DNA of 10,134 bases from an uncultured Clostridia bacterium. Lineage in GTDB: Bacteria > Bacillota > Clostridia > Christensenellales > UBA1242. Both the position numbers and the translations under genes were made by a program. Numbering within the stretch: the first letter of the stretch is position 1; the number at the start of each line of letters is the position of its first letter. The notes beneath the pieces were generated by a model. That model was not told the DNA's origin. It saw only the letters and a list, made by a program, of their open reading frames with translations, and ran no database searches. The DNA lies in assembly GCA_946610635.1 (NCBI GenBank), contig CAMOCI010000014.1:1-10134 (forward strand). The letters are read 5' to 3'. Positions 5,891 through 10,134 of this stretch are shown here, in pieces.

Positions 5891-6970
5891 TTATTTTTGA
5901 AACATAACAAGCGCTGTCGATCCATCAGTATAATAATTTTCTCTTTTGCTTTTTATTACAAAACCAAACTTTTTATAAAGTTTTATTGCGGTTTGATTAT
6001 TTTCGCTTACTTCTAAAAAAAAGGTTGTAAAATTGTTATCTTTTTTATAGTCGCAAGACATCTGCATTAATTTATGCCCAACTCCCAAACATCTATATTG
6101 TGGTAAAACTGCAACTTTAAGCAAATTCAATTCTTCACCCAAAGATTGTAAACCTATGTAACCTATAACTAAATTACCATATAATGCAACAATATAATGT
6201 TTACTAGGCTCGTTTAATTCTTCTTTAAATCCATTTTTTGAATACCTTTCACTGCCATTTAAAAAGCATTGTTCGTCTATAATAGCAAGTGCTTCTATGT
6301 CATTTTTATCTGCAACTCTAAAAGATAAATTTTCTTTCATTTTTTGTTCTAAACCTATCTCGGCTTGACTCAATTTTATATAAATAGGGCTAAGTTTTTC
6401 AACAGAAATTGCCATATTTTTATTTGCTCTATCAAAAGTTAAATTTGCAAGTGTATTTTGTACAACTTCGATTTTAACAAAATCTTTTTCATTCTTAAAC
6501 TTATCAGTTTCCAAACTACTATAATACACTTTTAAATTTTCTTTTTTTGCAAATTCTCTTATTTTATCTGTTGTACCAAAACCTATTTCTGCTGTTAATT
6601 TATCTTTAAAAATTGCATAATAACAATCTGCATTACCACTATCAAGCACTGCAACAAAATTGCTATCTTTTATATTATATGACAAAAGTTCAAATGAGTT
6701 GATTTCTATACATTTTTTATTTAAGCCACATAAAAATCCTTTTATAACAGCCATGCCAATACGTATGCCAGTAAAACTACCCGGCCCTGTTACAACGCCA
6801 AAAACATCTATGTCGTTAAGCTCTAGTTTTGCATGAGTTAATGTATTTTGAATCGCAGTTATAATATTTTCACTATATGGGCTGACTATTTTTGTAAATG
6901 TAACTTTTTCATCATCTTTTATGCAAATTTCGCCATTTCCACTACTTGTATTTATTGATAGTATTTTCAT
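5891..6970 (-). CDS. tsaB: TsaB-RimI fusion (t6A synthesis subunit + S18 N-acetyltransferase)
   Basis: Two normally separate proteins are joined in one 359-residue frame. Residues 1-~205 are TsaB, the inactive ASKHA-fold partner of TsaD in the threonylcarbamoyl transfer that makes t6A37 in ANN-decoding tRNAs: MKILSINTSS (1-10), VVTGPGSFTGIRIG (59-72), NSFELL (91-96) and PIYIKLSQAE (195-204). Residues ~215-359 are a GNAT acetyltransferase of RimI type, which acetylates the N-terminus of ribosomal protein S18. It shows VAVLPQYRCLGVGHKLM (286-302; acetyl-CoA loop), FLEVSENNQTAIKLYKKFGF (318-337) and the RENYY tail (343-347). The linker (~205-215) is short. An SD, GGAG (6980-6983), is 9 bases before ATG. 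It is 75 bases downstream of tsaE, its functional partner. Such fusions are known in some Firmicutes. No frameshift is involved. Confidence 0.94.
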   Translation of the reverse strand: MKILSINTSSGNGEICIKDDEKVTFTKIVSPYSENIITAIQNTLTHAKLELNDIDVFGVVTGPGSFTGIRIGMAVIKGFLCGLNKKCIEINSFELLSYNIKDSNFVAVLDSGNADCYYAIFKDKLTAEIGFGTTDKIREFAKKENLKVYYSSLETDKFKNEKDFVKIEVVQNTLANLTFDRANKNMAISVEKLSPIYIKLSQAEIGLEQKMKENLSFRVADKNDIEALAIIDEQCFLNGSERYSKNGFKEELNEPSKHYIVALYGNLVIGYIGLQSLGEELNLLKVAVLPQYRCLGVGHKLMQMSCDYKKDNNFTTFFLEVSENNQTAIKLYKKFGFVIKSKRENYYTDGSTALVMFQK

Positions 6971-7045
6971 TTCTTTTATCTCCAGTTATTATTTTTTATA
7001 TTTACAAATCATTTTACTATTGTAATATGTTTTATTTGTCACTAT

Positions 7046-7468
7046 TTAATCAATATTTTCTATAACAAACTTTCTTTCTGTTTCACCTAATTTAGTAATA
7101 GATATTTTAACAAGTTTTTTGGGTAATAGTGGTTTTATATTTTCTGCCCACTCAACAAAGCACACTGCATCTAAATTACCAAAATACTCTGTTAAGCCTG
7201 TTTCCAAAATCTCATCAATATCTTCAATTCTATACATATCAAAATGATACAACTTTAACTTATCGCCTACATATAGATTCATTAAAGTAAAAGTTGGGCT
7301 TGTAACTGGCTCTTTTATGCCTAGTGCTTTTGCCACACTTTGAGTAAAAGTTGTTTTTCCTGCACCTAAATCACCTTGCAAAATAACAACTTCCCCACCT
7401 TTTAAATTTTTAACAAATTCATAAGCAAGCGCTTTTGTATCTTCTAAATTTTTACAAATCTTTTCCAT
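7046..7468 (-). CDS. tsaE: t6A biosynthesis ATPase TsaE
   Basis: TsaE is the small P-loop ATPase that binds the TsaB-TsaD complex and is needed for multi-turnover synthesis of threonylcarbamoyl-adenosine 37 in tRNA. The 140 residues are of normal length. Motifs: Walker A GDLGAGKTTFTQ (32-43; Lys38), the family signature TSPTFTLMN (56-64), YHFDMYRIED (74-83) and the Walker B-like VEWAEN (105-110). The SD AAGGTGA (7472-7478) is 3 to 5 bases before the ATG, the best in the window. It lies only 13 bases after the phosphorylase stop, so the two are very likely cotranscribed and possibly coupled. The tsaB-rimI fusion follows. TsaD is not in the window. Confidence 0.96.
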   Translation of the reverse strand: MEKICKNLEDTKALAYEFVKNLKGGEVVILQGDLGAGKTTFTQSVAKALGIKEPVTSPTFTLMNLYVGDKLKLYHFDMYRIEDIDEILETGLTEYFGNLDAVCFVEWAENIKPLLPKKLVKISITKLGETERKFVIENID

Positions 7469-7481
7469 ATCTCACCTTTAA

Positions 7482-8771
7482 TTATTCAATAACTTGTTCT
7501 ATTAATTTTTGCTCAATTATCTTTGTGCCTAGTTGATAAACTTTGTTTAGTTTATAAACAATTTCTTCTTTATTGTCTAATTTATTGTAATATGCACATA
7601 GAAGCACTTCACCACTTTTAACGTAATCGCCAAGTTCTTTATTAAGCACTATTCCACAATCATCTTGTCTCACAAATTCGCCATCAACTTTTTGCAAATC
7701 TTTTTCTATATATCCCAAAAGTGAACAATCTATATTTGTAACAAAACCATCTCGCTGTGCTATAATCTCTAAACAATTATTTTTAGGTAGCAATATATTA
7801 GGGTTATCTATACACTCTGTACTTCCACCTTGTGCACTTATGATTTGTTTTAGTTTCTGCAAAGCACGTTGAGAGTTTATTTCATTTTTAATCAACTCTT
7901 GTGCTTGGTTTTCTGTTTTACATTTACCTGCAAGCATAAGCGCTTTTTGACATAAAAATTTTGAAAGTGTTGCAAGACTGTTTTGTTCTCCGTTTAAAAC
8001 ATTGATGGCAGAATATACTTCTAAATTATCGCCAACATATTTTGTAAGTGGCTGGTTCATGTTGCTAATCACAGCACAAACCTTTTGGCCTGCTCGTTTT
8101 CCTATTTTTACCATAACTTGCGCAAGTTTTACTGCATCTTGCTTGGTTTTCATAAACGCACCATTGCCATATTTAACATCTAGCAAAATTATTTTTGCAC
8201 CACAAGCAATTTTTTTACTCATAATGCTACTTGAAATAAGCCCCATATTTTCAACAGTGCCTGTTTCACTTCTTAATTTATACAATATTTTATCTGCAAA
8301 CGCAAAATCTTTACTTTGGCTTATTATGCTAGCATTATTTTTTTTAATTAACTGTTTAAATTGCTTTGTACTAATTTGAGTATCATAACCCTTAAATACT
8401 GCCATTTTGTCTGCAGTGCCACCTGTCCAACCCAAACTTTGCCCACTCATCTTTGCAACCTTAACACCAAGGCTTGCAAGTATTGGTACAATAACAAGCG
8501 TTGTAGTATCACTTACACCTCCTGTACTGTGCTTATCAAGACACTCACCTAAATCGTCCAAGTTTAATACATCTCCACTTTTTGCCATAGACATAGTTAA
8601 ATTGTAAGTTTCATCAAAATCAATCCCTTTTAAAAAAATAGCCATTAAAAAACTAGATGTTTGATAATCTTTAATCTTACCATCACAAACGCCATCAACA
8701 AAAAACTGCAATTCTTGCTGTGATAGTTTTTCTCCGTTCTTTTTTTTGTTAATTAATTCAATTATGTCCAT
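7482..8771 (-). CDS. deoA: Pyrimidine-nucleoside (thymidine) phosphorylase, divergent
   Basis: The enzyme splits pyrimidine (deoxy)nucleosides with phosphate to base and (deoxy)ribose-1-phosphate, in nucleoside salvage. With the ATG at 8771 it is 429 residues, the family size. A frame extension to a TTG at 8807 is rejected because that TTG is part of the -35 element. Motifs: DKHSTGGVSDTTTL (79-92; Lys80, Ser82 for phosphate), SGQSLGWTGGTADK (109-122), LRSET (166-170; Arg167) and SSIMSKKIACGA (181-192; Ser182, Lys186 for the base), LDVKYGNGAFMK (197-208), AQGGS (313-317), then a C-terminal domain with LGYIEKDLQKVDG (352-364) and IVLNKELGDYVKSGE (374-388). Ligand residues are kept, but SGRGLGHTGGT and LGAGRxxKED, near invariant in the family, are altered. 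Substrate preference is therefore open. There is no SD. It is the first gene of the group leading through tsaE. Confidence 0.9.
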   Translation of the reverse strand: MDIIELINKKKNGEKLSQQELQFFVDGVCDGKIKDYQTSSFLMAIFLKGIDFDETYNLTMSMAKSGDVLNLDDLGECLDKHSTGGVSDTTTLVIVPILASLGVKVAKMSGQSLGWTGGTADKMAVFKGYDTQISTKQFKQLIKKNNASIISQSKDFAFADKILYKLRSETGTVENMGLISSSIMSKKIACGAKIILLDVKYGNGAFMKTKQDAVKLAQVMVKIGKRAGQKVCAVISNMNQPLTKYVGDNLEVYSAINVLNGEQNSLATLSKFLCQKALMLAGKCKTENQAQELIKNEINSQRALQKLKQIISAQGGSTECIDNPNILLPKNNCLEIIAQRDGFVTNIDCSLLGYIEKDLQKVDGEFVRQDDCGIVLNKELGDYVKSGEVLLCAYYNKLDNKEEIVYKLNKVYQLGTKIIEQKLIEQVIE

Positions 8772-8778
8772 GTAGTTA

Positions 8779-8807
8779 ATTATATATCTTTTTACCACAA
8801 TTAGCAA
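8779..8807 (-). promoter_or_regulatory. Promoter of the phosphorylase-tsaE-tsaB-murF group
   Basis: On the minus strand TTGCTA (8807-8802; 4 of 6) is 17 bases from a perfect -10 TATAAT (8784-8779). Seven bases separate it from the ATG at 8771, so the mRNA would start within a base or so of the start codon. It divides the intergenic region with the divergent promoter of the membrane protein. Confidence 0.7.
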
Positions 8808-8828
8808 ACAAACAAAAATAATATAAAG

Positions 8829-8841
8829 TGTAAAAATTACA
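8829..8841. repeat. Dyad TGTAA-AAA-TTACA in the divergent promoter region
   Basis: A perfect 5-base inverted repeat with a 3-base spacer lies where the -35 element of the membrane protein gene would be, upstream of its -10 (8850-8855) and about 22 bases upstream of the phosphorylase -35. It is well placed as an operator for one or both genes. I do not recognise the regulator. Confidence 0.45.
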
Positions 8842-8849
8842 AAATTGTC

Positions 8850-8855
8850 TATAAT
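8850..8855 (+). promoter_or_regulatory. -10 element of the membrane protein gene
   Basis: A perfect TATAAT ends 5 bases before the ATG at 8861. No good -35 is present at 16-18 bases; the dyad TGTAAAAATTACA occupies that place, which would suit a promoter needing an activator. There is no SD between the -10 and the ATG, so the message would be leaderless. Confidence 0.5.
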
Positions 8856-8860
8856 AATGC

Positions 8861-9652
8861 ATGAGAGTTTTAAAATTAAGCAAAATTATTGATTTTATAT
8901 TTGGTACAACAATTTTATTTTTGATTTGTTTTGTTTGGACAAGATATTTTTTACACGATACATGGCTAACAATTTTGATAAGTTCTACTGTAACTTTTGT
9001 TATTGCTACACTATATCATTTTTTTAGCAAATCAAAAAATCAAAAATTAGAACTATCAAACAAAGAAATTAAAAATGCTTCGCAAATATCAACAGGATTT
9101 TTACTAAGTACAAAGCAACAAATATTAAAAAACTTTTATGAAAAATTAAATATAAAATATAACACAAAAATTAAAAGTGATTATTTACTTGTTAACGATA
9201 AAGTGCTCAAACCTATTTATTCAACTCAAACAATTACAGATAGAGAAATTTTAGACGCTTATTTAAAAGTTAAAGACATTTCTGCAAAAAAAATGATTAT
9301 AACCTGTCAAAATGCTGACAATACTGCTTATACTTTTTGCAAATTAGTTACAGATAAAGAAATTATAATACTTACCGAATATGAAGCCTATACAAACATT
9401 TTTAAACCTTTAAATTTTGAAGTTCCAGTAATAAAAGCCACAATACGCAAAAAAAACGCACAAGATTATTTATCGTTAGCACTTAACAAATCTCGTACAA
9501 AAAATTATTTGATAGTTTCTATATTTATGCTTTTTGCAAGTTTTATTTTAAGATATAATATTTACTACTTAATATTCGCATCGATAACAGGACTGCTTGC
9601 ATTATACTCACATTTTAACACGCGCTACAACAAAGCACCTGAGTATATTTAA
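8861..9652 (+). CDS. Unknown four-helix membrane protein with cytoplasmic domain
   Basis: I do not recognise this 263-residue protein. Two hydrophobic segments come first (about 10-28 and 34-55), then a soluble, Lys-rich domain (about 57-212), then two more hydrophobic segments (about 214-231 and 233-251) and a short charged tail. Such 2+2 topology puts the middle domain and both ends on one side, probably the cytoplasm. The middle domain has alternating beta/alpha character (KKMIITCQNADNTAY, KEIIILTEYEAYTNIF at about 143-181), faintly like the restriction-endonuclease-like (Mrr) folds found in some membrane proteins, but no PD-(D/E)xK motif is clear. No SD; a perfect -10 lies directly upstream. 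It is transcribed away from the phosphorylase and ended by the terminator at 9661-9692, as a single-gene unit. The reading frame is well supported; the function is not. Confidence 0.75.
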   Translation: MRVLKLSKIIDFIFGTTILFLICFVWTRYFLHDTWLTILISSTVTFVIATLYHFFSKSKNQKLELSNKEIKNASQISTGFLLSTKQQILKNFYEKLNIKYNTKIKSDYLLVNDKVLKPIYSTQTITDREILDAYLKVKDISAKKMIITCQNADNTAYTFCKLVTDKEIIILTEYEAYTNIFKPLNFEVPVIKATIRKKNAQDYLSLALNKSRTKNYLIVSIFMLFASFILRYNIYYLIFASITGLLALYSHFNTRYNKAPEYI

Positions 9653-9660
9653 TTTTAATT

Positions 9661-9692
9661 AAAAATGCTATCATCAAGATAGCAATTTTTTT
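9661..9692. terminator. Bidirectional terminator between membrane protein and protease genes
   Basis: TGCTATC (9666-9672) pairs with GATAGCA (9678-9684) around a 5-base loop, with five A before (9661-9665) and seven T after (9686-9692). It serves the membrane protein gene and, read the other way, the protease gene, whose last codons and TGA stop (9674-9676) form part of the hairpin. Confidence 0.85.
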
Positions 9693-10134
9693 ATATTAAG
9701 AACTCCAAAGCCTTCTGCATTTTTATCGCCTAAAAAAGAGTCACAAGACCTTAACAATTTACTTTTAACTTGCAAAGGGTTTAAACTTGGGTACTTTTGT
9801 AATAACAATGCACATGCACCTGCAACCATAGGAGTTGATACACTTGTTCCACTCATTTTTGTATAAAATTCATCAGTTTGTGATGTACAAACAATATCAA
9901 CCCCACACGCTAAACAATCTGGTTTATAAAAATTATTTGATGGACCGCGGCTAGAAAAGTTTGCAACAGAATATTTTTTTAATTTTGTATCATCAATATT
10001 TCTTCCATCATCTAGCGCCCCCACTGTAATTATTCTTCCGCTAGCACCAGGACTTTTTATAGTTTGACCATTTGGCCCGCTATTGCCAGCAGCAGCAACG
10101 ACAACAATTCCAGCATTCCATAATGCTTCCGCTC
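9674..10134 (-). CDS. Subtilisin-like serine protease, AprX-type (3' part)
   Basis: The frame is open to the right edge; the visible 152 residues are the C-terminal part of an S8-family protease. A GTG at 10022-10024 is an internal Val codon, not the start. From the edge: AEALWNAGIVVVAAAGNSGP, with the oxyanion-hole Asn17, then SPGASGRIITVGALDD (27-42), NFSSRGP (58-64), KPD (70-72), and the catalytic serine Ser97 in MSGTSVSTPMVAGA (94-107), followed by QKYPSLNPLQVKSKL. The catalytic Asp and His must lie beyond the window. The order and spacing match AprX-type intracellular subtilisins of Firmicutes. The usual APG loop reads CLACG here, giving three Cys close to the active site (73, 76, 82). 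It ends at the hairpin shared with the membrane protein gene. Export or propeptide cannot be judged. Confidence 0.92.
   Translation of the reverse strand, partial: AEALWNAGIVVVAAAGNSGPNGQTIKSPGASGRIITVGALDDGRNIDDTKLKKYSVANFSSRGPSNNFYKPDCLACGVDIVCTSQTDEFYTKMSGTSVSTPMVAGACALLLQKYPSLNPLQVKSKLLRSCDSFLGDKNAEGFGVLNIKKLLS

Noticed and set aside
8002..8379. Open frame of 125 codons opposite the phosphorylase
   Set aside because: It is antisense to well-conserved motifs, has no SD and no recognisable protein features.
8772..8807. Longer phosphorylase starting at a TTG at 8807
   Set aside because: The TTG is part of the -35 hexamer, and the family N-terminus aligns with the ATG at 8771.
10022..10024. 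GTG as start of a separate short protease gene
   Set aside because: The frame continues upstream without a stop to the window edge and carries the conserved oxyanion-hole Asn motif.
1..10134. CRISPR array, insertion sequence, prophage or tRNA genes
   Set aside because: No regular direct repeats with spacers, transposase or integrase motifs, terminal repeats or tRNA-like folds were found.

Overview
The window is strongly AT-rich, with A/T-heavy intergenic DNA and Lys/Asn/Ile-rich proteins. It looks like chromosomal DNA of a low-GC Firmicute, most likely an uncultured member of the Clostridia. The grounds are the MurG with the HESD-type acceptor loop, the Ddl of clostridial type, the Gram-positive-type SOS box, the AprX-like protease and the Shine-Dalgarno (SD) sequences GGAG and AAAGGTGA. 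Genus cannot be given from sequence alone. There is no sign of phage, plasmid, insertion sequence, CRISPR, tRNA or rRNA.

Layout. The first 39 bases are the start of a leftward gene that leaves the window. An AT-rich intergenic region (40-366) separates it from rightward murG (367-1410). A bidirectional terminator at about 1437-1466 separates murG from a convergent leftward small HTH regulator (1532-1846). Upstream of the regulator lies leftward ddl (1930-3213). Next is a long leftward gene group, read in transcription order as pyrimidine-nucleoside phosphorylase (start 8771), tsaE, a tsaB-rimI fusion, an alpha/beta hydrolase and a membrane-anchored murF. It ends at an intrinsic terminator at about 3281-3318. 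From the same intergenic region as the phosphorylase, a rightward orphan membrane protein (8861-9652) runs out. It meets, tail to tail across a second bidirectional terminator, the 3' part of a leftward subtilisin-like protease that enters at the right edge.

How the genes work together. MurF (D-Ala-D-Ala addition), Ddl (D-Ala-D-Ala synthesis) and MurG (lipid II formation) are three peptidoglycan precursor steps, but they sit in separate units rather than a classical dcw cluster. TsaE and TsaB-RimI cover two parts of t6A37 tRNA modification plus N-terminal acetylation of ribosomal protein S18. TsaD is not next to them.

Most interesting points: (1) a near-consensus LexA/SOS box lies on the -35 element of the small HTH regulator; (2) first genes of units lack an SD and have a -10 element only 5-7 bases before ATG, as in leaderless mRNAs, whereas genes inside the group have clear SDs; (3) MurF has about 180 residues of membrane segments in place of the usual substrate-binding N-terminal domain; (4) Ddl has an insertion of about 48 residues, rich in Lys, Asn and Gln, in its omega loop; (5) the phosphorylase has an altered form of its most conserved motif; (6) several dyads and helically phased repeats lie in promoters. 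No wholly new multi-gene system is evident; most genes are housekeeping with unusual variants.
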